DNA of 64,000 bases from Mycobacterium adipatum (GCF_001644575.1 NZ_CP015596.1:248001-312000), one strand, 5' to 3'; numbered from the stretch's first letter, positions 24,741-33,208 are shown. Made by a program: numbers and translations. Notes: generated by a model not told the origin, from the sequence alone.

Positions 24741-25709
24741 TCAGAAATGCAGTGCGGTGAAGCGCCAATCCAGCACCTGTCTGCCGTCCTCGCCCGCGGT
24801 GTACACGAGCGAACGAAGCCGCAGCCGGGTGCCCGCGGAGGTGGGCTCGGCGCCCTCGATGTGCAACTCGCTGTGCAGGGTGTCGTTCTCGTGGACGGGT
24901 CCGGTGTGATCACAGGATTGCCAGCCCAGCACGACCGCCAGATCGGGCAGGAGCCGGGTGGCCTGGGCCAAGGCCAGCCCGATGGTATGCCCGCCGTACA
25001 CAAGGCGCTGTCCGCCGACCCGCCAATCGTGGTGGGTGGCAGCGATGTTCAGCGAGAGCCGGGCCAACTCCGGTGCGTTGCTGACGACGTCGGCGGTACT
25101 GTGCAGCACGGCGCCGACCAGGTCACTGTCAAAACCTGCTCCGGTGAATGCCGCGGCGTTCCAGGCCGCGGTCGGATCCGGCGGGGCCTTTCGGTCGGCG
25201 CCCACCGCGGCCAGGTCATCGCAGTGCCCGGTGTGCACATCATCGGCGGACAGCGGCAGCATCGCGCAGCGGTAGAAGTCCAGGACCGATCGCCCGTCCT
25301 GGTCGGCGGTGGTCATCCGCAGGGCCGCCAGTCCGGTCGCGGCCCGGCCCGCCTTGGCGGTGTTCTGCCGCAGGGCGACCACCTCGGTGCGGGTGCTCAG
25401 GGTGTCCCCGATGACCGGGAAACGGTGGAAGTCGAGCCCGCGGTAGAACAGGTTGGCCTTCACGCGCTGGGTGACCAGGGTCGACTGCCCGATGGCCACA
25501 TCGCAGACCAGGGCGGGGTGCGCCAGCGGGCCGGGCTCGCCGGTGACCGCCGCGGCCAGTCCGGCGTCCAGCGCCAGCCGGAGCCGATCGCCGAGAATGC
25601 TTTGGTGCGTGGCGGCCGCACCGGAGGTCAGGGTCATCGACGGTGCGGTGTCGAACACCTGCCCGACCTGCAGATCGTCGAAGTAGGGTCCGCCGGCGAT
25701 CGCAGTCAC
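24741..25709 (-). CDS. MaoC-like double hotdog acyl dehydratase
   Basis: 322 aa, GTG start. Two hotdog halves are visible, with the hydratase-type motif in the second (QRLVYGGHTIGLALAQATRLL) and a first half starting PYFDDLQVGQVF. Length and layout resemble Rv0216, a double-hotdog protein near lipW in M. tuberculosis. It is predicted to hydrate or recognise enoyl-CoA thioesters. It heads an operon with CaiB and amidohydrolase genes, suggesting breakdown of an unusual acid via its CoA ester. Confidence 0.82.
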   Translation of the reverse strand: MTAIAGGPYFDDLQVGQVFDTAPSMTLTSGAAATHQSILGDRLRLALDAGLAAAVTGEPGPLAHPALVCDVAIGQSTLVTQRVKANLFYRGLDFHRFPVIGDTLSTRTEVVALRQNTAKAGRAATGLAALRMTTADQDGRSVLDFYRCAMLPLSADDVHTGHCDDLAAVGADRKAPPDPTAAWNAAAFTGAGFDSDLVGAVLHSTADVVSNAPELARLSLNIAATHHDWRVGGQRLVYGGHTIGLALAQATRLLPDLAVVLGWQSCDHTGPVHENDTLHSELHIEGAEPTSAGTRLRLRSLVYTAGEDGRQVLDWRFTALHF

Positions 25710-25725
25710 GGCTGGAACTCTAGTT

Positions 25726-26100
25726 TCAGCTGTGCGGCGGCTCGCCGGTCACCCGGTGGTCGGCGTGGTTGAGGCCTTCCTGGACCAGCCTGCCCAGGTG
25801 CCCGTCGCGCAGCCGGTAGAACACCCGTCGGCCGTCCTTGCGGGTGTCGACCAGCCGGGCGAACCGCAGTTTGGCCAGGTGCTGGCTGACGGCGGTGCGG
25901 GACCCTCCGGTCACCTCGGCCAGCGCGCTGACATCGGCCTCGCCCTGGGTCAGCAGCCAGAGCAGATGTAGCCGGGTCGGGTCTGCCAGCATCCGGAAGG
26001 TCTCGCTGGCGGCGTCGAGGCGGTCGCGGTCGGGCGAGGCGTCATGGACGAGACTCGGCGACGGGACGGGACGGACTTTCCCGGGCTGCGTCTTGCCCAT
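25726..26100 (-). CDS. ArsR-family transcriptional regulator
   Basis: 124 aa from ATG 26100, with agaggtg upstream; a GTG three codons earlier is possible. The winged HTH is clear (FRMLADPTRLHLLWLL, SRTAVSQHLAKLRFARLV, GRRVFYRLRDGHL). The metal-binding ELCVCDL motif of ArsR/SmtB is absent, so it may be non-metal or use C-terminal His residues (NHADH). Its start lies 59 bp inside the end of the MFS gene on the same strand, so the two are tightly coupled. It probably represses the operon at the 26-bp palindrome upstream of the MFS gene. Confidence 0.88.
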   Translation of the reverse strand: MGKTQPGKVRPVPSPSLVHDASPDRDRLDAASETFRMLADPTRLHLLWLLTQGEADVSALAEVTGGSRTAVSQHLAKLRFARLVDTRKDGRRVFYRLRDGHLGRLVQEGLNHADHRVTGEPPHS

Positions 26101-27304
26101 CTGCCGCACCTCTCCGCGCCATGATCCATGCCGCGGCGAGTGCCGCGATTGATGCGAGGATAGCGAGTGTCACCGCAGCCAGCCCCTGATTGACCGCCGC
26201 GCCGACCCAGCCGGCGATCGGATAGGTCAGCAGGAACCCGGCGTGCGACAGCGAGAACTGAGCGGTGAACAGCGCGGTCCGGTTGCGCTCGGTGCTCGCC
26301 CGGCGCAGCAGCCGCCCCGCCGGGGTGTTCACCAGCGATGTCGCCGCGCCCAGCAGCACCCAAGCGCCGGCCAGCACGGGCCGGCTCGGGTCGCCGGCCA
26401 CCAGGACCATCGCAACCACCACGAGTCCGCCCGCGGCCGCACCGGCGCCGGCGAGCATGACCACCCGATCGGTCAGGACGGTGAGCAGACGCGGCACCAG
26501 CAGCGCCACCGTCATCGATCCCGCCCCGTAGCCGGCCAGCAGCATCGCCACCTCGGCCGCACTGCCGCCGAGCATGCCGCGCACGTACACCACGGTGTTG
26601 ACCATCACCAGCGCGGTGGCCGCGGCCACTGCCAGATTCATCGCGACAAGGGCACGTAACTCACGGTGGGTCAGCATGATTCGTAGGCCAGAGAACAATC
26701 GACGGCGCCACGGGGCACCGTCGGGGGTGATCTCGGGCACCGCCGTGCGTAGCACCAGCGCGGCCGAGAGCAGGAACCCGACAACCGTTCCGGCGAACAG
26801 ACTGTTGTAGGACATCACCATGAGCATCGCGGCGGCCAGGACCGGGCTGGCGGCCGCCTCCAGGTCATACGCCAACCGGGACAACGACAGAGCGCGCGTG
26901 TAGTCCCGCTCGTCGGTGAGCACGCTGGGGATCACCGCCTGAAAGGCCGGCGTGAACGTCGCCGAAGCCGCCTGCAGGACGAATACCAGCACGAAGACCT
27001 GCCAGACCTGCCCGACGAACGGCAGCAGCAGCGCAACCGCGGCCCTGGTCAGATCGGCGCACACCAGCACTGCCCGGCGCGGCAGCCGATCGGTCATCAC
27101 CGCCATCACCGGCGCAACGAAGACATAGGCCAGCATCTTGATCGCGAGCACGGTGCCGAGCACGGCTCCGGCGGCGGGTCCGGCCAGGTCGTAGGCCAGC
27201 AGGCTGAGCGCGACCGTCAGCAGCCCGGTCCCGCCGAGCGCCACGATCTGCGCGGCGAAGAGCCGCCGGAACACCCGGTTGCCCAAGACGCGCGATGCAC
27301 TCAC
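26042..27304 (-). CDS. MFS transporter (drug-efflux type)
   Basis: 420 aa from GTG 27304 (VSASRVLGNRVFRRLFAAQ), with about 11-12 membrane helices. The loop-2 signature VMTDRLPRRAVLV follows helix 2, as in EntS/multidrug exporters. It is predicted to export a small molecule across the plasma membrane. It sits 15 bp downstream of a perfect 26-bp palindrome and overlaps the ArsR gene, forming a two-gene efflux unit. Confidence 0.9.
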   Translation of the reverse strand: MSASRVLGNRVFRRLFAAQIVALGGTGLLTVALSLLAYDLAGPAAGAVLGTVLAIKMLAYVFVAPVMAVMTDRLPRRAVLVCADLTRAAVALLLPFVGQVWQVFVLVFVLQAASATFTPAFQAVIPSVLTDERDYTRALSLSRLAYDLEAAASPVLAAAMLMVMSYNSLFAGTVVGFLLSAALVLRTAVPEITPDGAPWRRRLFSGLRIMLTHRELRALVAMNLAVAAATALVMVNTVVYVRGMLGGSAAEVAMLLAGYGAGSMTVALLVPRLLTVLTDRVVMLAGAGAAAGGLVVVAMVLVAGDPSRPVLAGAWVLLGAATSLVNTPAGRLLRRASTERNRTALFTAQFSLSHAGFLLTYPIAGWVGAAVNQGLAAVTLAILASIAALAAAWIMARRGAADGQDAARESPSRPVAESRP

Positions 27305-27319
27305 GGCTCCAGAATGCCA

Positions 27320-27345
27320 TATATGTGCGCACGTGCGCACATATA
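27320..27345. promoter_or_regulatory. Perfect 26-bp palindrome, candidate ArsR operator
   Basis: Half-site TATATGTGCGCAC is followed by its exact reverse complement with no spacer. It lies 16-41 bp upstream of the MFS start and 8 bp from the stop of the XRE regulator gene. ArsR-family operators are imperfect palindromes of similar size with TGCGCA-like cores, so binding by the operon's own ArsR protein is the obvious inference. Confidence 0.7.
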
Positions 27346-27352
27346 GTTACCT

Positions 27353-28171
27353 TCAGCGGCCGGCGGTGGCCCCGAGGCTGCCGAGCAGCGCCAACGCGTC
27401 CGCACTGGGGGAACCCGGTTCGGCCTGATAGACCACCAGCTCCTGGCCCGGCGTCGACCGCACCCCGAAGGTCTGCATCTGCAAGGTGATCGTCCCGACG
27501 TCCGGATGTCGAAACGTCTTGGTGGACAGCGTTTTCCCCCGGACATCGTGATGCGCCCAGAGATCTGCGAATTCGGGGCTGACCGCCAGCATTTCGGCGA
27601 GGACGGTCGCGACCCGCGGGTCCGAGGGTGCTTCCCCGTAGTTGCGGCGGAAGCCCGCGACGGAGTTCGCCGCGATCGAGGGCCAATCGACGTAGAACCG
27701 GCGGGCGCGCGCCTCGGTGAACACCAAGGCCAGCAGATTGCCGTGGGCGCCGAAATCACCGAACAGCGTGTCGGCGATCGCGTTGGTGGCCAGCACGTCA
27801 TAGGCCCGGTTGTAGACCAGTGCCGGATTGTCGGGCCAGGCATCCATCAGCCGCAGCAAGGCGGGGTCGACCCGGTCCTGGGTGCCCGCGACGCGCGGTC
27901 GCGGCGCCAGCCCGGCGATCCGGAACAGATGCTGGCGACCGTCGTCATCGAGGCGCAGCGCAACCCCGAGCGCGTCGAGCACCTGCGCGGACGGTGACCG
28001 TTCCCGGCCCTGTTCCAGACGGACGTAGTAGTCCACGCTGACCCCGGCCAGCAGGGCCACCTCCTCGCGCCGCAGCCCGGGCACCCGGCGGTGCCCGGTG
28101 CTCATCAGCCCCACATCACCCGGGCCGACCAGGGCGCGCCTGCTGCGCAGGTACTCACCCAACTCCGACAT
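27353..28171 (-). CDS. XRE-family regulator with MmyB-like ligand-binding domain
   Basis: 272 aa from ATG 28171. The N-terminal HTH (residues about 5-75) reads RREEVALLAGVSVDYYVRLEQGR, here split as REEVALLAGVSVDYY and RLEQGRERSPS. The C-terminal MmyB-like PAS-type domain (about 110-265) shows NPALVYNRAYDVLATN and GTITLQMQTFGV. In actinobacteria this class commonly regulates a divergent SDR or oxidoreductase gene, as here. The start is leaderless: TACTGT ends 6 nt before the ATG. Confidence 0.9.
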   Translation of the reverse strand: MSELGEYLRSRRALVGPGDVGLMSTGHRRVPGLRREEVALLAGVSVDYYVRLEQGRERSPSAQVLDALGVALRLDDDGRQHLFRIAGLAPRPRVAGTQDRVDPALLRLMDAWPDNPALVYNRAYDVLATNAIADTLFGDFGAHGNLLALVFTEARARRFYVDWPSIAANSVAGFRRNYGEAPSDPRVATVLAEMLAVSPEFADLWAHHDVRGKTLSTKTFRHPDVGTITLQMQTFGVRSTPGQELVVYQAEPGSPSADALALLGSLGATAGR

Positions 28172-28177
28172 ACCGCC

Positions 28178-28183
28178 ACAGTA
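28178..28183 (-). promoter_or_regulatory. -10 box for leaderless XRE regulator
   Basis: TACTGT on the minus strand followed by 6 nt and ATG 28171 gives a transcription start on the A of the start codon. No Shine-Dalgarno sequence is present. Confidence 0.55.
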
Positions 28184-28200
28184 GGACGCACACCGGCCGT

Positions 28201-28229
28201 CGTGCCTGGGTGCGCTGCACCCAGGCACG
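28201..28229. promoter_or_regulatory. 29-bp palindrome, candidate operator of the XRE regulator
   Basis: Arms CGTGCCTGGGTGC (28201-28213) and the exact complement (28217-28229) flank a 3-bp centre. It lies midway in the 101-bp spacer between the XRE regulator and the SDR, where a repressor could control both promoters. Confidence 0.7.
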
Positions 28230-28272
28230 TCGCGGCCTGGCTGACCTCGCGGATCGGCCCGACCCTGGAGCC

Positions 28273-28983
28273 ATGACCGCAACCAAGATCGTCCTCGTCA
28301 CCGGAGCCACCAGCGGTATCGGCGCGGCGGTGGCCCGCAGGCTGGCCACCCAGGGCCACCGGGTGCTCGCCGGCGGACGCCGCGCAGACCGGCTCGCCGA
28401 ACTCGCCGGCGACAACCTTCAGGTGCGCCGCCTCGACGTCACCGACCGCGCCGACTTCGCCGCGTTCGTCGACCACGCGATCGCCGCCTACGGCCGCATC
28501 GATGTCATCGTCAACAATGCCGGCGTGATGCCGCTGTCGCGGATGGACGCACTGCTGGTCGACCAATGGGACGCCATGATCGACGTCAACATTCGGGGAT
28601 TGCTGAACGGGATCGCCGCCGGGCTGCCACATTTCCAGCGGCAGGGCAGCGGGCATTTCGTGACCGTGGCGTCCGTCGGCGCGCACGAGGTGGTGCCCAC
28701 CGCGGCGGTGTACTGCGCGACCAAGCACGCGGCCTGGGCGATCACCGAGGGCCTGCGACAGGAACTCGATCCGGCCATCCGGGTCACCACCGTCTCCCCC
28801 GGAGTGGTGGAATCCGAACTGGCCGAATCGATCACCGATGCAGGCGCGGCCGCGGCGATGAAGGCCTACCGTGCCGACGCCATCGAGCCGGACGCCATCG
28901 CCCGGGCGATCGGCTATGCGATCGACGAACCCGCCGAGGTCGACGTCAACGAGTTGGTGATCCGGCCGGCACGTCAGCGCTGA
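28273..28983 (+). CDS. Short-chain dehydrogenase/reductase (SDR)
   Basis: 236 aa from ATG 28273, with ggag just upstream. It is a classical SDR with NAD(P)-binding TGATSGIG, NNAG in IVNNAGVMPLS, catalytic Ser in VTVASVGAHEV and YxxxK in VYCATKHAAW. The arginines after the first strand (AGGRRADRL) suggest NADP(H). The substrate is unknown. It is divergent from the XRE-MmyB regulator and probably under its control; its 3' end overlaps the convergent crotonase gene by 38 bp. Confidence 0.92.
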   Translation: MTATKIVLVTGATSGIGAAVARRLATQGHRVLAGGRRADRLAELAGDNLQVRRLDVTDRADFAAFVDHAIAAYGRIDVIVNNAGVMPLSRMDALLVDQWDAMIDVNIRGLLNGIAAGLPHFQRQGSGHFVTVASVGAHEVVPTAAVYCATKHAAWAITEGLRQELDPAIRVTTVSPGVVESELAESITDAGAAAAMKAYRADAIEPDAIARAIGYAIDEPAEVDVNELVIRPARQR

Positions 28984-29854
28984 TCTCGTCGACCAGGCCC
29001 CACGCCAACGCGGTGTCCGCCCCGATGGTCGCGCCGGAGAGCACGAGATACGCGGTACGCCAACGCCCGATCCGGCGGGTGATGCTCACGGTGCCACCGG
29101 CACCCGGGATGAGCCCCAACGCGAGTTCGGGCAGGCCGATCGTGGCATCGGGGTGACACCGGATATGCCCGCAGTAGGCGGCCATCTCCAGACCGCTACC
29201 CAGCACCTGGCCGTGCACCTCCGCCCGGCAGTGGGTGCCCAGCCGCTCGGTCAGTTCGGCGAGCACGAGGGCCGGGCTGTGCCGGGTGCGCGCCAGGTGC
29301 GCACCGGCCGGGTCGGCGAAGGTACCGAATTCGGCGAGATCGCCTCCGCTGCAAAAGGACTTGCCGTTGCCGGCCAGCACCACTTCGCTCACCGATTCGT
29401 CGAGGCGGGCCACCTCGAGGGCCTCCAGCAGGGCGGCGCGCGCATCGGTGGTGAACGCATTGTGTCGCGCGCTCCGGTTGAACCGGATGCGCAGGGTGTC
29501 GCCGTCCCGTTCGGCCCGTACCGGGTCTGGCAGCACCGGCAGCCGCGCGGGCCCGCGTTCGCCGAGCCAGCGGGCGAACTCGGGTCCGGACTGCAGCGTC
29601 GAGTACGCCAGCGATTCGGTGATGACACCCGCGAACACCGATGCCGTGGCCGCGGCCGCACGCAGTACGTCGTCGCAGATCGCCGCGGCGTGCGGCCAGC
29701 GTGCGCACCGTTCGGTGAGTTCGGCGACTGCCTCGTCGACCGAGGCCACCGTGACGGCGCGGCGGTCCGCACCGGCCGTCTGGGTCAGCGTGAACGTCGC
29801 GTCGTCCTGCGGATCACCGATCGCGACGCGGATGCCGCCGGGCAGGTCCAGCAC
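28946..29854 (-). CDS. Enoyl-CoA hydratase/isomerase (crotonase) family protein
   Basis: 302 aa, GTG start 1 bp after the stop of the FadD4-type gene. The crotonase core occupies about residues 105-295: oxyanion motif NGKSFCSGGDLAEFG and PELALGLIPGAGG, which keeps the Glu equivalent to rat Glu144. The position of rat Glu164 is Tyr here by my alignment (RTAYLVLSG), so simple hydratase activity is doubtful. The first 100 residues (GGIRVAIGD...) are an N-terminal extension of unknown role. It is co-transcribed with the ligase. Confidence 0.85.
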   Translation of the reverse strand: MLDLPGGIRVAIGDPQDDATFTLTQTAGADRRAVTVASVDEAVAELTERCARWPHAAAICDDVLRAAAATASVFAGVITESLAYSTLQSGPEFARWLGERGPARLPVLPDPVRAERDGDTLRIRFNRSARHNAFTTDARAALLEALEVARLDESVSEVVLAGNGKSFCSGGDLAEFGTFADPAGAHLARTRHSPALVLAELTERLGTHCRAEVHGQVLGSGLEMAAYCGHIRCHPDATIGLPELALGLIPGAGGTVSITRRIGRWRTAYLVLSGATIGADTALAWGLVDEISADVPAGSPTR

Positions 29855-29855
29855 G

Positions 29856-31373
29856 TCACGAATACTTGTTGATCAACTCCTGCTTGTACAGCTTGCCGGT
29901 GTCGGTGCGCGGCAGCTGTGCTTCGAACGAGATCGAGCGCGGGCACTTGTAGTGCGACAGCTGATCCCGCAGCCAGGCCAGCAGCTCGTCGGCGAACTCG
30001 GGGGTGGCGTCGGCGGGATCGACCGTCTGCACGACACCCTTGACGGTCTGTCCCATCTCGTCATCGGGGATGCCGAACACCGCGGCATCCATCACCTTCG
30101 GGTGGATGACGAGCATGTTCTCGGCTTCCTGCGGGTAGATGTTCACCCCGCCGGAGATGATCATGTGGTGGCGCCGGTCGGTCAGGTACAGGTAACCGTC
30201 CTCATCGAGATACCCGATGTCCCCCACCGTCTTCCAGCCGTGCGAGTCCCGGGAGGAGGCCGTCTTCGCCGAGTCGTTGAGGTACTCGAAGTCGGCCCCG
30301 CCCTCGAAGAAGATCTCGCCGGGCTGGCCGGCGGGCAGCTCGTTGCCGTCCTCGTCGAGGATGTGCACCACCCCGGTCATCGCCTTGCCGACCGAGCCCG
30401 GATGGGCCAGCCACTCGTCGGCGCTGATCAGGGTGGCACCGATGGCCTCGGACGACGCGTAGTACTCGTCGACGATCGGTCCCCACCAATCGATCATCTG
30501 CTTCTTGATCTCCACCGGACAGGGCGCCGCGGCGTGCATCACCCGCTGCAGGCTCGACACGTCATAGGACGCGCGCACCTGCTCGGGCAGTTTCAGCATG
30601 CGGGTGAACATGACCGGGACGAACTGGCCGTGCGTCACGCGGTACTTCTGGATGGCGTCCAGGGCGCCTTCGGCGTCGAACTTCTCCAGCACCACCGTGG
30701 TGATGCCGCCGGCTTGGGCCTGCATCGACCACACCGAGGGTGCCGTGTGATACAGCGGTGCCGGGCTCAGATAGATGGCTTCGGGGTTCATCCAGAACGA
30801 CACCAGGGCGGCCATCATGCCCGGTGTCTCCGAGGGCGGCAGGTGCGGCAGGTCACGTTTGATGCCCTTGGGCCGGCCCGTGGTACCCGACGAGTACTGC
30901 AGCAGATCGCCGTCCATCTCGTCGGCGATGGGCGTGCTCGGCTGGTCGGCGACCGCGTCCGGGTAGGTCGCCCAGCCGTCCAGCTGCCCCGTCGTCAGCA
31001 GGACCGAGGGCAGGCCGTTGGGCAGATGCTCGGCGAGTCCCTCCAGAACCGGGCGTAGCGCCTCGGAGCCCACGATCGCCTTGGCGGCACTGTTGTCGAT
31101 GATGTAGGCCGCCTCGGCGGCGGTGAGATGGGTGTTGATCGGCACGTAGTACAGACCGCTGCGGCGCGCGGCCCACATCACGGTGTGCATGTGCTCGTTG
31201 TTCTCGATCAGGATGGCGACCGCGTCACCCTCCACCAGGCCATGCTCGCGGAAGTAGTGCGCCAGCTGATTCGCCCGGGCCTCCATCTCGCCGAACGTGA
31301 CCACCGTGCCGGAGGGGTAGAGGATGACTGCTGGCTTGTCGGGGGTGGCGACGGCCGTTTCGCGGATCTGCAT
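29856..31373 (-). CDS. fadD4: Fatty-acid-CoA ligase, FadD4 type
   Basis: 505 aa acyl-AMP/acyl-CoA synthetase. Motifs are LLQYSSGTTGRPKGIKRD for ATP/AMP binding, VDEYYASSEAIG, the hinge YLTDRRHHMIISGGVNIYP and the C-terminal Lys in LPRTDTGKLYKQEL. It activates a carboxylic acid to its CoA ester in the cytoplasm. The assignment to FadD4 (Rv0214) rests on its position a few genes from pckA and on overall character. It heads an operon with the crotonase, and a small inverted repeat lies 51 bp upstream. Confidence 0.88.
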   Translation of the reverse strand: MQIRETAVATPDKPAVILYPSGTVVTFGEMEARANQLAHYFREHGLVEGDAVAILIENNEHMHTVMWAARRSGLYYVPINTHLTAAEAAYIIDNSAAKAIVGSEALRPVLEGLAEHLPNGLPSVLLTTGQLDGWATYPDAVADQPSTPIADEMDGDLLQYSSGTTGRPKGIKRDLPHLPPSETPGMMAALVSFWMNPEAIYLSPAPLYHTAPSVWSMQAQAGGITTVVLEKFDAEGALDAIQKYRVTHGQFVPVMFTRMLKLPEQVRASYDVSSLQRVMHAAAPCPVEIKKQMIDWWGPIVDEYYASSEAIGATLISADEWLAHPGSVGKAMTGVVHILDEDGNELPAGQPGEIFFEGGADFEYLNDSAKTASSRDSHGWKTVGDIGYLDEDGYLYLTDRRHHMIISGGVNIYPQEAENMLVIHPKVMDAAVFGIPDDEMGQTVKGVVQTVDPADATPEFADELLAWLRDQLSHYKCPRSISFEAQLPRTDTGKLYKQELINKYS

Positions 31374-31423
31374 GAGCCGACTTTACGATGCCGTCACCCG
31401 GCTCCGGCAGCCAAGTCACCAAA

Positions 31424-31439
31424 AACTTGACATCCGTCA
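31424..31439. promoter_or_regulatory. Inverted repeat CTTGAC-N4-GTCAAG
   Basis: Perfect 6-bp half-sites with a 4-bp centre lie 51 bp upstream of the FadD4-type gene. The size and TTGAC/GTCAA half-sites are typical of TetR-family operators controlling fad genes. The regulator is not in the immediate neighbourhood. Confidence 0.4.
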
Positions 31440-31564
31440 AGAACGTCCCCGGTGGGCGGCGTGACCGGCGTCTCGGACCACCGCGATTGGCGCCCGGGAT
31501 GCGCGGGTAGCCAACCGGGCGTGCAAGGACGCACGGGCCATCCGATCCCGACCCGAAAGCACCC

Positions 31565-32779
31565 ATGCCTGAGGAGCTCGAACTCGATTCCGCAACGAAC
31601 GTGGCCGTCACACTGTCGTGGGTGAGCGGCGCCGTCGCCATCGCCTACGTCGTGGGGGTTGCGGTGTCCTGGGCCCTGCAGCGCGCCGGTCGGCGCAGCC
31701 AGTGGCTCAGCGATATCGCCCTGCTCACGCGCAGGCCGCTGCGCGCCGGACTCATGGTGATCGCCGCCTCCGTCGTGCTGCCGCGGGTGTCCGACCCGGG
31801 CGAAGGATGGCGGTCGTGGGTCGACCACAGCCTGCGCATCCTGACCATCGCCACCGTCACCTGGCTGATCGCCAAACTGGTGACCGTCGTGGAGCGTCGG
31901 ATGGTGGCCCGCTTCGGCGGTGGCGACACCGGCCTCACCGATGCCGATCTGCAACGCCGCAAGGTGCGTACCCAGCTGAGCGTGCTGCGCAGGCTGGCGC
32001 TCGCGGCCGTGGTGCTGCTGGGGATGGCGGCCGCGCTGATGACGTTCCCGTCCTTCGCCGATATCGGCAAGACGCTGTTCGCCTCCGCGGGCGTGCTCTC
32101 CGTGGTGGCCGGCCTGGCCGCGCAGACCTCGCTGGGTTCGGTCTTCGCCGGACTGCAGATCGCCTTCAGCGACGCGATCCGGGTCGGTGACGTCGTCGTG
32201 TTGGAGAAGGAGTGGGGGCGTATCGAGGAGATCACCCTCACCTACGTGGTGGTGCAGGTCTGGGACGAGCGTCGACTGGTGTTGCCGTGCACCTACTTCA
32301 CCACCACACCGTTTCAGAACTGGACGCGCAGTGCGACCGAGATACTCGGCACGGTGCTGCTCGACGTCGACTTCACGGTGCCGCTGGAGGCCATGCGTGC
32401 GGAACTGGACCGCCTGCTGGCCCGGACGAGCCTGTGGGACGGACGGACCGGGCTGCTGCAGGTGGTCGACGCGGTCGGTGGGACGGTGCGGGTGCGGATC
32501 CTGGTGAGCGCACCGAATGCCGGCGCGCTCTGGGATCTACAGTGCTTCGTCCGCGAAGGCATGGTCGTCTGGTTGCAGCGCGGACACAGCAGCGCCCTGC
32601 CCCGCTGGCGCTTCGAGCCGGCCGGCGGAGCGAGCCAGCCCCGGGTTCACCACGAAACATCGACGGGCACAACTGAAACCGGTCTGTTCTCCGGTAGCGA
32701 CGAGGCGCAGGAGCGTGGCGAGGCTTTCGACGGTCCGGGCGAGAACGCGCGGACGCTCATCGACGAGGAGAGCAGATGA
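31565..32779 (+). CDS. Mechanosensitive channel (MscS) family protein
   Basis: 404 aa. Four predicted membrane segments lie in the first 180 residues (AVTLSWVSGAVAIAYVVGVA; LMVIAASVVLP; ILTIATVTWLIAKLV; LALAAVVLLGMAAALM). The MscS pore and beta domain follow: GVLSVVAGLAAQTSLGSVFAG, then DAIRVGDVVVLEKEWGRIEEI and PCTYFTTTPFQNWTR. It is predicted to release solutes on hypo-osmotic shock. The C-terminal 50 residues are acidic and hydrophilic. It ends in a 4-bp ATGA overlap with the SRPBCC gene. Confidence 0.9.
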   Translation: MPEELELDSATNVAVTLSWVSGAVAIAYVVGVAVSWALQRAGRRSQWLSDIALLTRRPLRAGLMVIAASVVLPRVSDPGEGWRSWVDHSLRILTIATVTWLIAKLVTVVERRMVARFGGGDTGLTDADLQRRKVRTQLSVLRRLALAAVVLLGMAAALMTFPSFADIGKTLFASAGVLSVVAGLAAQTSLGSVFAGLQIAFSDAIRVGDVVVLEKEWGRIEEITLTYVVVQVWDERRLVLPCTYFTTTPFQNWTRSATEILGTVLLDVDFTVPLEAMRAELDRLLARTSLWDGRTGLLQVVDAVGGTVRVRILVSAPNAGALWDLQCFVREGMVVWLQRGHSSALPRWRFEPAGGASQPRVHHETSTGTTETGLFSGSDEAQERGEAFDGPGENARTLIDEESR

Positions 32780-33207
32780 TCGAGATGGAACGCGAAGTCA
32801 CCACGGCGGTGGCGCCGGATCGGGTGTTTGACTACCTGTCCGACTTCACCACCACCGAACAGTGGGAGCCCGCCACGGTGCGCACCGTCCGTATCAGCGG
32901 CGACGGCGGTGTCGGCACCCGCTACGCCAATACGTCGCGGTTCGCGGGCCGCACCAGCGACCTGGAGTACGAAGTGCTCGGCGTGACGCCGGGACGGTCC
33001 ATTCAGCTACGCGGGCACAATGATTCGCTCATCGCGCACGACATCATCACGGTGACCCCGTGCGAGGGTGGCTCGAAGGTCACCTACCGCATCGAGTTCG
33101 CCTTCCAAGGCTGGCTGCGCTGGGCCGAGCCGATACTGCGGATCCCGGTCGGCAGCCTGATGGACAACGGTGTGCGGGGACTTCAGCGCGAACTCGCCAA
33201 GCTTTGA
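32776..33207 (+). CDS. SRPBCC (polyketide cyclase/dehydrase-like) family protein
   Basis: 143 aa helix-grip fold protein starting MIEMEREVTTAVAPDRVFDYLSDF, a typical SRPBCC N-terminus, and ending with the long C-terminal helix DNGVRGLQRELAKL. It probably binds a hydrophobic ligand; no catalytic residues can be assigned. It is translationally coupled to the MscS gene (ATGA overlap) and meets the SDR gene tail-to-tail with 1 bp between stops. Confidence 0.88.
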   Translation: MIEMEREVTTAVAPDRVFDYLSDFTTTEQWEPATVRTVRISGDGGVGTRYANTSRFAGRTSDLEYEVLGVTPGRSIQLRGHNDSLIAHDIITVTPCEGGSKVTYRIEFAFQGWLRWAEPILRIPVGSLMDNGVRGLQRELAKL

Positions 33208-33208
33208 G

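Noticed and set aside
23615..25003. Extended start for the CaiB gene at 25003
   Set aside because: The extension overlaps the MaoC coding sequence in another frame and has no CaiB similarity; the GTG at 24721 follows the MaoC stop closely.
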